A stretch of 7,760 bases of DNA from Actinomycetota bacterium (GTDB lineage: Bacteria; Actinomycetota; Actinomycetes; Nanopelagicales; Nanopelagicaceae). The stretch is from NCBI GenBank assembly GCA_009699645.1, contig WLNU01000050.1:1-7760 (forward strand). Direction: 5' to 3'. Under the pieces are notes generated by a model, which worked only from the letters and a program-made list of their open reading frames with translations, searched no databases and was not told the DNA's origin. This document shows, one piece after another, positions 1-5,780 of this stretch; the first letter of the stretch is position 1; every line of letters begins with the position of its first letter. Both the position numbers and the translations under genes were made by a program.

Positions 1-21
1 GAGACCGACGAACCTAACTAA
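1..21 (+). CDS. khpA: C-terminal tail of probable KhpA (KH-domain RNA-binding protein), partial
   Basis: Only the last six codons lie in the window, reading E-T-D-E-P-N and then TAA at 19-21. Mycobacterial KhpA (the small KH-domain protein between rpsP and rimM) ends in a very similar acidic stretch of the VVDTDQ type, and in actinobacteria this gene lies directly before rimM. The call therefore rests on position plus a short match in tail chemistry. Two other frames also close within the first 25 bases, so the frame is not proven. KhpA binds RNA, usually with KhpB, and affects translation and cell envelope functions. The stop lies 19 bases before the rimM ATG, in keeping with one operon. Confidence 0.45.
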   Translation, partial: ETDEPN

Positions 22-40
22 GTAGCGATTGATTCAAGCC

Positions 41-544
41 ATGCGTTTACTCGTAGGGCGCATCGGTCGAGCCCATGGAATCCTCGGTGAGGCAACGATT
101 GAAGTCCGCAGCGATGATCCAGATTCTCGCTTTGCCGTTGGCGAAAAGCTACAAACTGACGAGCATGGAGTTTTGAGTATTACTTCAGGACGTGTGCACA
201 ACGGTATTTTGTTGCTGGGCTTTGCAGGCTTTAGCGATCGAGATCAGATCGAAAAACTTCGGAATACGCTTTTATATGCCGATGTTGATATTAATGAAGA
301 GCGCGATGATGCCGATGATTACCATGTCCTACAGTTAATCGGCTGCCACGCCTTTCTTGAATCAGGCGAGCTCTTTGGTGAAGTCACTGATGTGATTAAT
401 TTGCCGGGCCAAGATCTTTTGGCCATTAAAACACCAACACAAGAGGCGTTGATTCCATTTGTGCACCAACTTGTGCCAGTCGTTGATATTAAAGCCAAGC
501 GCCTTGTTGTGATTCCACCAGATATGGATGGATCTCTCATATGA
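41..544 (+). CDS. rimM: Ribosome maturation factor RimM
   Basis: This is a 167-residue protein of normal family length. RimM binds ribosomal protein S19 and helps the 30S head region to mature. The N-terminal RimM domain opens at once with LLVGRIGRAHGILGEATIEV (residues 3-22), the family signature. The C-terminal PRC-barrel runs from about residue 93 to 160 and holds a D-Y-H-V start, G-E-V-T-D-V, and L-I-P-F at 138-141 followed by the basic IKAKRLVVIPP stretch. I chose the ATG at 41 because family members begin two to four residues before V-G-R-I. A TTG at 29 would add four residues (M-I-Q-A) with no better support. Neither start has a clear Shine-Dalgarno sequence, so translation may be coupled to the upstream gene. 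The stop codon overlaps the trmD start by four bases (ATGA), which implies coupled translation. Confidence 0.96.
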   Translation: MRLLVGRIGRAHGILGEATIEVRSDDPDSRFAVGEKLQTDEHGVLSITSGRVHNGILLLGFAGFSDRDQIEKLRNTLLYADVDINEERDDADDYHVLQLIGCHAFLESGELFGEVTDVINLPGQDLLAIKTPTQEALIPFVHQLVPVVDIKAKRLVVIPPDMDGSLI

Positions 545-1224
545 AGATTGATGCCGTAACTATTTTCCCCGACTACTTTGCACCATTGCAGTTATCGCTA
601 TTGGGCAAGGCAAGTGAGGCCGGAATTATTGATTTTCATATCCATGATTTGCGCAGCTTTGCTAGCAATAATCACCATGCAGTCGATGACACACCATATG
701 GAGGTGGGGCTGGAATGGTGATGCTGCCAGAGATTTGGGGCCTAGCCCTTGATCCCTTGATGGTAGATGACACTGATCTTATTATTTTAACTCCTGCTGG
801 AAAGCGCTTTGATCAGCCAATGGCAGCGCAGTTCTCTGGCGCCGCTCATATTATTTTTGCATGTGGACGTTATGAAGGAATCGATGACCGTGTTCGCCAG
901 CACTATTCGAGTGAGCAATACTCTAAGCGCAATATCCGCGTGCACGAGGTATCAATTGGAGATTATGTGTTGGGTGGGGGAGAAGTCGCCAGCCTTGTCA
1001 TGATTGAAGCAATTACGCGCCTTATGCCAGGTGTTCTTGGTAACCCAGAATCACTGAGTGAAGAATCACACAATGAAGATGGCTATCTTGAGTATCCAAA
1101 CTTCACCAAGCCATCGACATGGCGCGATATCGCAGTTCCTGAGATTTTATTAAGTGGAAATCACGGTGAAATCGCTAAATGGCGCGCAGCAGCGGCAAAA
1201 CAGCGAGCTGCAGATAATCTATAA
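541..1224 (+). CDS. trmD: tRNA (guanine(37)-N1)-methyltransferase TrmD
   Basis: This 227-residue SPOUT-class enzyme transfers a methyl group from S-adenosylmethionine to N1 of G37 in tRNA, which prevents +1 frameshifting. Family landmarks in order: D-A-V-T-I-F-P at 4-10; D-D-T-P-Y-G-G-G-A-G-M-V-M at 49-61; L-T-P-A-G-K at 83-88; C-G-R-Y-E-G-I-D at 108-115; the trefoil-knot segment E-V-S-I-G-D-Y-V-L-G-G-G-E at 136-148; R-L-M-P-G-V-L-G at 160-167; and L-L-S-G-N-H at 203-208 with W-R at 214-215. Arg160 matches the catalytic Arg154 of the H. influenzae enzyme. The partner Asp169 is Glu175 here, counted 15 residues on with no gap. The usual T-R-P is T-K-P, and the tail stops 12 residues after W-R without the common R-R-P-D-L-L ending. 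Overlap with rimM and the operon order make the identity secure. The aspartate change is discussed among the findings. Confidence 0.96.
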   Translation: MKIDAVTIFPDYFAPLQLSLLGKASEAGIIDFHIHDLRSFASNNHHAVDDTPYGGGAGMVMLPEIWGLALDPLMVDDTDLIILTPAGKRFDQPMAAQFSGAAHIIFACGRYEGIDDRVRQHYSSEQYSKRNIRVHEVSIGDYVLGGGEVASLVMIEAITRLMPGVLGNPESLSEESHNEDGYLEYPNFTKPSTWRDIAVPEILLSGNHGEIAKWRAAAAKQRAADNL

Positions 1225-1243
1225 CTAGCGAGTAACGCTAGTT
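1223..1243 (+). terminator. Hairpin closing the rimM-trmD operon
   Basis: A perfect 8-base-pair stem (AACTAGCG / CGCTAGTT) with a 5-base loop (AGTAA) begins inside the trmD TAA codon. No run of T follows (the next bases are CTGCCGTAGC), so it is not a classic intrinsic terminator. Actinobacteria often use such T-poor hairpins, and the next gene seems to have its own promoter, which fits a transcript end here. It could instead only stabilise the 3' end of the message. Confidence 0.5.
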
Positions 1244-1249
1244 CTGCCG

Positions 1250-1255
1250 TAGCGT
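1250..1255 (+). promoter_or_regulatory. Possible -10 element, leaderless start of the desaturase gene
   Basis: TAGCGT fits the TANNNT pattern of actinobacterial -10 boxes and ends 7 bases before the ATG at 1263. A transcript starting 7 bases downstream would begin at the start codon. The gap shows no Shine-Dalgarno sequence, which agrees with a leaderless message. No good -35 box was found; that space is taken by the trmD hairpin. A six-base pattern with four fixed positions is weak evidence by itself. Confidence 0.3.
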
Positions 1256-1262
1256 ATGTCCT

Positions 1263-2231
1263 ATGACAAGTGATGCGGCATCGATTCAAGCTCGGTTAAT
1301 CCGCGATCTCGAACCCGTTGTCGCAGTCGAACTTGAGCGCCATTTAGGTGTGCAGAAGAACTGGTACCCACACGAGTATGTCCCTTGGTCTGAAGGGCGC
1401 GACTATGCCGGCCCTCTCAATGGCGATGCATGGGAGGCAAAAGATTCTCGTCTAACACCGGTGGCTCAAGACTCACTTGTTCTTAATCTTTTAACTGAAG
1501 ATAACTTGCCGAGCTATCACACCGAGATTGCAATCTCTATGGGACGAGACGGTGCTTGGGGAAATTGGATTGAGCGCTGGACGGCCGAAGAGGCACGACA
1601 TGGCATCGCTATTCGCGACTACTTAATGGCTACTCGAGGTGTTAATCCATACGAACTCGAAGATCTGCGTATGGCGCATATGTCACTGGGATATCAGACT
1701 CCGTATGAGAATGATATGTTGCACACAATCGCATACGTCACTTTCCAAGAGTTAGCAACGCGTATTTCTCACCGCAATACGGGCAAGATCTCTGATGATG
1801 CAATCGCTGAAAATATGATGCAGCGCATCTCCTTAGATGAAAACCTCCACATGCTTTTCTATCGCAATACCTTAGGTGCTGCCCTTGAATTAGAACCCAA
1901 TGCAACTATGAGAGCCATTACTGATGTTGTCACTAACTTTGATATGCCCGGTGCCAACATGCCAGGCTTTAGTCGAAAGGCCGTACAGATTGCTCTGGCT
2001 GGAATATATGACATGCAGCTGCATTTAGATGAGGTAATCGCGCCAATCTTGCGAGCATGGAAGGTATTTGAGCGCACTGATTTATCGGGCGACGGACTCA
2101 AGGCCCGTGATGAGCTATCTGCCTTCCTGAGAAAGACTGGCGATGAAGCATCGCGATTTAATGAAAAGCGCGAACTGTATTTTGATCGCTTGGTTGCCCG
2201 TGGACAAGAGCCTCTTCGAATCATCAAGTAA
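1263..2231 (+). CDS. Acyl-ACP desaturase family protein (soluble diiron, FA_desaturase_2)
   Basis: This 322-residue soluble protein belongs to the ferritin-like diiron family of acyl-[acyl-carrier-protein] desaturases, which use reduced ferredoxin and O2 to place a cis double bond in a fatty acyl chain (actinobacterial relatives: DesA1/DesA2). All six iron ligands can be seen in four helices: Glu79 in L-L-T-E-D-N-L-P; Glu110 and His113 in W-T-A-E-E-A-R-H; Glu163 in F-Q-E-L-A-T-R; and Glu193 and His196 in D-E-N-L-H. The spacing from the second to the third ligand group (53 residues) equals that in the plant stearoyl-ACP enzyme. There is no signal peptide or membrane segment. The ATG at 1263 is the first start after a frame-breaking spacer; the ATG at 1256 closes at once. 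The class I amidotransferase follows after 10 bases, so the two are probably cotranscribed. Membrane-lipid unsaturation is the likely role; another diiron oxidation is possible. Confidence 0.87.
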   Translation: MTSDAASIQARLIRDLEPVVAVELERHLGVQKNWYPHEYVPWSEGRDYAGPLNGDAWEAKDSRLTPVAQDSLVLNLLTEDNLPSYHTEIAISMGRDGAWGNWIERWTAEEARHGIAIRDYLMATRGVNPYELEDLRMAHMSLGYQTPYENDMLHTIAYVTFQELATRISHRNTGKISDDAIAENMMQRISLDENLHMLFYRNTLGAALELEPNATMRAITDVVTNFDMPGANMPGFSRKAVQIALAGIYDMQLHLDEVIAPILRAWKVFERTDLSGDGLKARDELSAFLRKTGDEASRFNEKRELYFDRLVARGQEPLRIIK

Positions 2232-2241
2232 GGTACGGCCC

Positions 2242-2970
2242 ATGAGTAAGCGCGTTATCTTCATCGAGCACGACCATGCCAGTCCAGGTGGACCAATCTG
2301 GGTGCAGTTCGAGCGACGTGGCTATGAGATAACAAGATTTATTATTGTTGATAAGGACAATTTCGACACACCTAACGTCACACCCATTTGGCCAGATCTA
2401 CTCGGCTTTGATGTCGTCGTTGTGATGGGCGCACAATATGCCGTCTATGACGAAGAGCGCATCGGCAACTGGTTATTGCCACAGTTGGAAAAGATGCGCG
2501 AAGTACATAACGCAGGAATTCCAGTAATGGGGATCTGCTTTGGCGGCCAACTCATGTCTAGAGTTTTAGGTGGAAGCGTCTCACGCTCTCCGCGTGCAGA
2601 GCTAGGATGGTTTGAAATCGAATCCGTTGATGAGGCTCTAATTCCACGGGGACCATGGTTTCAATACCACTGGGATCGCTTTACTTTTCCACCTGGAGCT
2701 AGGCAGATTGCACACAATGAACTATGTCCGCAGGCCTTTGTTTATGGACGCACTCTAGGAACGCAGTTTCATCCTGAAGTCGATGCCGAAGTATTGGATA
2801 TGTGGCTGGCGATGGAGGGTGGATGCGCCGAGGTCGAATCTGAGGGAGTTGTGGTCGAAGAGTTACGCGCTCAGACAAAAAGCATTGAGAAGGAGAGTAA
2901 TCAGCGCGGTTACGATTTAGTCAATCAATTTCTTGATCACATCGCTACCGCGCCGATTAAACTCATTTAA
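2242..2970 (+). CDS. Class I glutamine amidotransferase / possible gamma-glutamyl hydrolase
   Basis: A 242-residue cytoplasmic alpha/beta protein of the class I glutamine amidotransferase fold, nearest in style to the GMP-synthase-amidotransferase group (COG0518). The triad is complete: Cys99 in the nucleophile elbow G-I-C-F-G-G-Q, with His177 and Glu179 in [17 protein letters not shown] (60-69) and S-P-R-A-E-L-G-W (116-123) also fit the family. It has no fused synthetase domain, so it is a free-standing hydrolase or transferase. I chose the ATG at 2242 because the family begins with the short strand R-V-I-F-I-E-H; AAGG lies 8 bases before it, overlapping the stop of the desaturase gene. The reading frame is open 33 codons further upstream, but that stretch overlaps the desaturase and looks unrelated. 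Lying beside a GS-like ligase and an aldehyde dehydrogenase, it may play the PuuD role of freeing glutamate from a gamma-glutamyl acid. That role is inferred. Confidence 0.85.
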   Translation: MSKRVIFIEHDHASPGGPIWVQFERRGYEITRFIIVDKDNFDTPNVTPIWPDLLGFDVVVVMGAQYAVYDEERIGNWLLPQLEKMREVHNAGIPVMGICFGGQLMSRVLGGSVSRSPRAELGWFEIESVDEALIPRGPWFQYHWDRFTFPPGARQIAHNELCPQAFVYGRTLGTQFHPEVDAEVLDMWLAMEGGCAEVESEGVVVEELRAQTKSIEKESNQRGYDLVNQFLDHIATAPIKLI

Positions 2971-4325
2971 TCATTAGAGATAAAGACGTTCTTGACTTCA
3001 GTAAATGAATCAAGTGCATCTGGTCCAAGCTCGCGTCCCAATCCCGACTGCTTAAAGCCACCAAATGGTGTCCAGAAGCGCACAGATGAGTTTGAGTTAA
3101 CCGATAAGGCTCCAGTATCAATTCCGCGCGATACGCGAAGGGCTCGGCCAACATCGCGAGTCCAGATAGAACCAGATAAGCCGTATTCACTGTCATTAGC
3201 CATCGCGATCGCCTCGGCCTCATCTTCAAAGCTCATTACCGATACGACTGGTCCGAAGATCTCTTCTCGCCATGATCGGGCCTGTGTATTTTTAGGAAGT
3301 AGAACAGTTGGCGCCATCCAATAGCCAGGACCAGTTGGTGCGCTGCCTTTAAATGCAATCGGCTCATCTAAAAATGATTCAACGACATCAAACTGCTTCT
3401 TTGAAATAAGTGGTCCCATTTCAGCCGTCGCAAGATTTGGATCCTCAACCCGGAATTTTTTAACTGCGGTTTCGAAGTGCTCCATGAATGTATCGAAGGC
3501 GGATTTTTGAACCAAAATACGAGAGCGTGAACAACAGTCTTGTCCGGCGTTATCAAAGACCGCACCCGGTGCACCTGCAGCCGCCTTTGCAATATCTGCA
3601 TCGGCAAAGATGATGTTGGAGCTTTTGCCACCGAGCTCAAGGGTTAGACGCTTAACTTGTTCGGCGCAGCCCACCATGATCTGCTTTCCAACGGTAGTTG
3701 AGCCGGTGAAAACGACTTTGCGCACCAATGGATGTGTGACAAAGCGATTTCCCACAACACTTCCCTTGCCTGGCAAAACATTAAATACACCCTCTGGAAT
3801 TCCTGCGATTAACGCTAGCTCACCTAAACGAATTGCAGATAGTGGTGTGTACTCGGCAGGCTTTAATACAACGGTATTACCGGCGGCTAACGCCGGTGCA
3901 AAACCCCATCCTGCAATTGGCATTGGAAAGTTCCAGGGAACAATAATTCCAACGACGCCGAGTGGCTCTTTAAAAGTTACATCGATTCCGCCGGCAACTG
4001 GAATTTGACGGCCAAAGAGACGCTCAGGTGCTGCGGCGTAATACATCAGAGTGTTTGCAACGTTGTCGGCCTCCCACAGCGCATTGCCGCGGGTGTGTCC
4101 TGAGTTAGTGATTTCTATCTGTGCTAACTCTTCACGGTGATCAGTTACGACCTGTGAAAAACTGCGCAATAAGCGGGCACGCTCACCGGGTGCAATATAG
4201 CGCCATGTATCAAAGGCCTTAGCCGCCTTTGCAATCACATGATCAGTTGCCTCTAAATCTAAGTGAGCAACATTTGTAACAATTTCTTCGGTGGCAGGAT
4301 TGATTACATCATATGAAGTAGACAC
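2967..4325 (-). CDS. NAD(P)-dependent aldehyde dehydrogenase (PuuC-like role)
   Basis: This 452-residue aldehyde dehydrogenase oxidises an aldehyde to the acid with NAD or NADP. Catalytic parts in order: P-W-N-F-P at 130-134, K-P-A-E at 155-158, the cofactor loop F-T-G-S at 206-209, general base Glu230 in E-L-G-G-K, nucleophile Cys264 in N-A-G-Q-D-C-C, E-E-I-F-G-P at 354-359, and [11 protein letters not shown] at 421-431. It is shorter than the usual 475-500 residues. Part of this is a tight loop between G-P-L (304) and A-P-T-V (338-341), about ten residues shorter than in BetB-type enzymes. The start is GTG, 7 bases after the stop of the GS-like gene. The only SD-like bases (AAAGG) are about 13 bases away, inside that gene's last codons, so translation is likely coupled. 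In this setting the substrate is probably a gamma-glutamylamino-aldehyde or a related amino-aldehyde. Its 3' end overlaps the convergent amidotransferase gene by four bases. Confidence 0.92.
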   Translation of the reverse strand: MSTSYDVINPATEEIVTNVAHLDLEATDHVIAKAAKAFDTWRYIAPGERARLLRSFSQVVTDHREELAQIEITNSGHTRGNALWEADNVANTLMYYAAAPERLFGRQIPVAGGIDVTFKEPLGVVGIIVPWNFPMPIAGWGFAPALAAGNTVVLKPAEYTPLSAIRLGELALIAGIPEGVFNVLPGKGSVVGNRFVTHPLVRKVVFTGSTTVGKQIMVGCAEQVKRLTLELGGKSSNIIFADADIAKAAAGAPGAVFDNAGQDCCSRSRILVQKSAFDTFMEHFETAVKKFRVEDPNLATAEMGPLISKKQFDVVESFLDEPIAFKGSAPTGPGYWMAPTVLLPKNTQARSWREEIFGPVVSVMSFEDEAEAIAMANDSEYGLSGSIWTRDVGRALRVSRGIDTGALSVNSNSSVRFWTPFGGFKQSGLGRELGPDALDSFTEVKNVFISND

Positions 4326-4332
4326 GTTTTAT

Positions 4333-5691
4333 TTAAAACCTTTCGAAGTTGCGGAATAATTCCCAGTCGGTAATTGCTTTGCCGTAGGCTGCAATTTCAA
4401 TCTTTGCCATGTTGGCATAGTGAGCTTGCACTTCTGGACCAAAGACCTCTTTGATCCAGACACTATTTTCCCACAGCTCTAAAGCTTCAGGCATAGAGGA
4501 TGGAAGGCGCGCTGAATCTGATTCATATGCATTACCTTGAAAGGCTGGCTCAAGAACCATCTTCTTATTTATTCCATCTAAACCTGCGGCAATGATGCCA
4601 GCTACTGCTAAATAAGGATTGACATCGCCACCGGCTACACGGTTCTCAAGGCGAAGAGATGGACCATGGCCGACTAAGCGAAGTGCGCACGTGCGGTTAT
4701 CGCGGCCCCAGCGAATTGCAGTAGGTGCAAATGAACCCGGCACAAAACGCTTATACGAGTTGATATTGGGTGCAAAGAGAAGGGTCATCTCACGCAAATG
4801 CGCAATTTGGCCAGCGATAAATTGGCGGCCCACATCACTCATTCCCTGCTCTTTGTCTTTCTCATCGACCATCACCATCGATCCATCTAGACCACGGAAG
4901 GAGAGGTGAATATGTGAGGAGTTACCCTCTTTTTCATTTGGCTTGGCCATAAAGGTAAGCGCGTATCCCTCTTCAGATGCAATCTCTTTGGCACCATTCT
5001 TATAAATAACATGGTTATCGCAGTTTGATAAGGCATCTGAGTATTTAAAGGCAATCTCATGTTGACCAAAGTTGCACTCACCTTTGACCGATTCAACGAC
5101 CATGCCGGCATTGGCCATTGAAAGTCTGATTCGGCGCAAGAGAGGCTCAATACGCGAGCCACCAAGGATTGAGTAGTCAACGTTGTATTGATTAACTGGA
5201 ATGAGATTTTTGTAGCCCTTATCCCAGGCCTCTTCGTAGGTATCTTTAAAAACTACAAACTCAAGCTCAGTTCCACACATAGCCTCCATGCCAGCCTTAT
5301 TGAGCGCCTTAACCTGTTTGCGCAGAATCTGACGGGGAGAGGCGACAACATCGGTGTGATCAAGCCACTGAACATCGGCCAAAACTAAAACCGCACCTGG
5401 CTGCCAATCGATCAACCGCAGCGTGTTCATATCCGGAACCAGAGCAAAGTCGCTATAGCCGCGCTCCCACGAGGACATTTCATAACCAGCGACGGTATTC
5501 ATATCAACATCAACGGCCAACAGATAATTACAGCCCTCAGTGCCGTGCTTTAAAACCTCATTTAAAAAGAACTGACCATGGATGCGCTTGCCAGTTAAGC
5601 GGCCCTGCATATCGGTCATAGCCACTACAACGGTATCTATCGAACCGTCTGCTACACCTGCTTTTAATGCTTCAAGCGACATTGATTTCAT
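4333..5691 (-). CDS. Glutamine synthetase family protein, probable gamma-glutamyl-amine (polyamine) synthetase
   Basis: A 452-residue glutamine synthetase paralogue of the PuuA / actinobacterial GlnA3-GlnA4 type. Such enzymes join glutamate to an amine with ATP. Metal and substrate residues of the fold are present: Glu142 and Glu144 (T-E-L-E-F), Glu205 and Glu212 (E-C-N-F-G-Q-H-E), His260 (H-I-H-L-S), Arg315 (N-S-Y-K-R-F-V-P-G), the arginines of I-R-W-G-R-D-N-R (326-333), and Glu349/Arg351 (E-N-R) followed by N-P-Y-L. The D-G-S-S motif that holds the ammonium-binding aspartate of true glutamine synthetase is missing; that region reads A-G-Y-E-M-S-S-W-E-R-G-Y-S-D (68-81), as in PuuA-type enzymes. 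The adenylylation-site tyrosine context of GlnA is also absent. These points favour an amine substrate over ammonia. The start is ATG at 5691; a second ATG three codons later is possible. It is cotranscribed with the aldehyde dehydrogenase. Which amine it uses cannot be read from the sequence. Confidence 0.88.
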   Translation of the reverse strand: MKSMSLEALKAGVADGSIDTVVVAMTDMQGRLTGKRIHGQFFLNEVLKHGTEGCNYLLAVDVDMNTVAGYEMSSWERGYSDFALVPDMNTLRLIDWQPGAVLVLADVQWLDHTDVVASPRQILRKQVKALNKAGMEAMCGTELEFVVFKDTYEEAWDKGYKNLIPVNQYNVDYSILGGSRIEPLLRRIRLSMANAGMVVESVKGECNFGQHEIAFKYSDALSNCDNHVIYKNGAKEIASEEGYALTFMAKPNEKEGNSSHIHLSFRGLDGSMVMVDEKDKEQGMSDVGRQFIAGQIAHLREMTLLFAPNINSYKRFVPGSFAPTAIRWGRDNRTCALRLVGHGPSLRLENRVAGGDVNPYLAVAGIIAAGLDGINKKMVLEPAFQGNAYESDSARLPSSMPEALELWENSVWIKEVFGPEVQAHYANMAKIEIAAYGKAITDWELFRNFERF

Positions 5692-5697
5692 AGGGTG

Positions 5698-5703
5698 ATG
5701 CTA
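5698..5703 (-). promoter_or_regulatory. Possible -10 element, leaderless start of the GS-like gene
   Basis: On the minus strand TAGCAT (TANNNT pattern) ends 6 bases before the ATG, the expected distance if transcription starts at the start codon. The bases between (CACCCT) hold no Shine-Dalgarno sequence. The -35 region is weak (TAGATT at 17-base spacing). A promoter here would let the ligase and aldehyde dehydrogenase be expressed apart from the permease, which the hairpin just upstream also suggests. Confidence 0.33.
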
Positions 5704-5731
5704 TCTATTTCCGAGCGTTAAATCTACAAAG

Positions 5732-5765
5732 AGAAACCCCTGCCGCTTACACGACAGGAGTTTCT
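5732..5765 (-). terminator. Intrinsic terminator or attenuator after the permease gene
   Basis: Read on the minus strand, AGAAACTCCTGTCG pairs with CGGCAGGGGTTTCT over all 14 positions, with two G-U wobbles and a 6-base loop (TGTAAG). A T-rich stretch (CTTTGTAGATT) follows. On the plus strand the two wobbles become A-C mismatches, so the structure was kept for minus-strand RNA. It lies 15 bases past the permease stop and about 40 bases before the GS-like start. It most likely ends the permease transcript or lets only part of it read on. Confidence 0.72.
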
Positions 5766-5780
5766 AGTATTAGCTCTCTT

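Noticed and set aside
1859..2227. 122-codon open frame on the minus strand, opposite the desaturase gene
   Set aside because: It is basic, rich in Ser and Arg, and has no family likeness, while the plus-strand frame carries all diiron ligands. It is a shadow frame.
2143..2241. Longer N-terminus for the class I amidotransferase
   Set aside because: The added 33 codons overlap the desaturase gene in another frame and do not look like part of the fold. The ATG at 2242 starts exactly at the first beta strand and has AAGG before it.
2924..2937. Small stem ATCAA/TTGAT as a terminator for the class I amidotransferase
   Set aside because: It is only five A/T-rich pairs, lies before the stop codon and has no T-run in a useful position.
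3610..4008. 132-codon open frame on the plus strand, opposite the aldehyde dehydrogenase gene
   Set aside because: It lies fully inside a gene with complete catalytic motifs, has no recognisable motif of its own and no ribosome binding site. It is a mirror of the coding bias on the other strand.
4333..5691. Housekeeping glutamine synthetase GlnA (GlnA1)
   Set aside because: The ammonium-site D-G-S-S motif and the adenylylation-site context are absent, and the neighbours are catabolic (permease and aldehyde dehydrogenase).
5732..5765. The same hairpin as a plus-strand terminator
   Set aside because: On the plus strand two of the 14 pairs become A-C mismatches, and no gene on that strand ends nearby.
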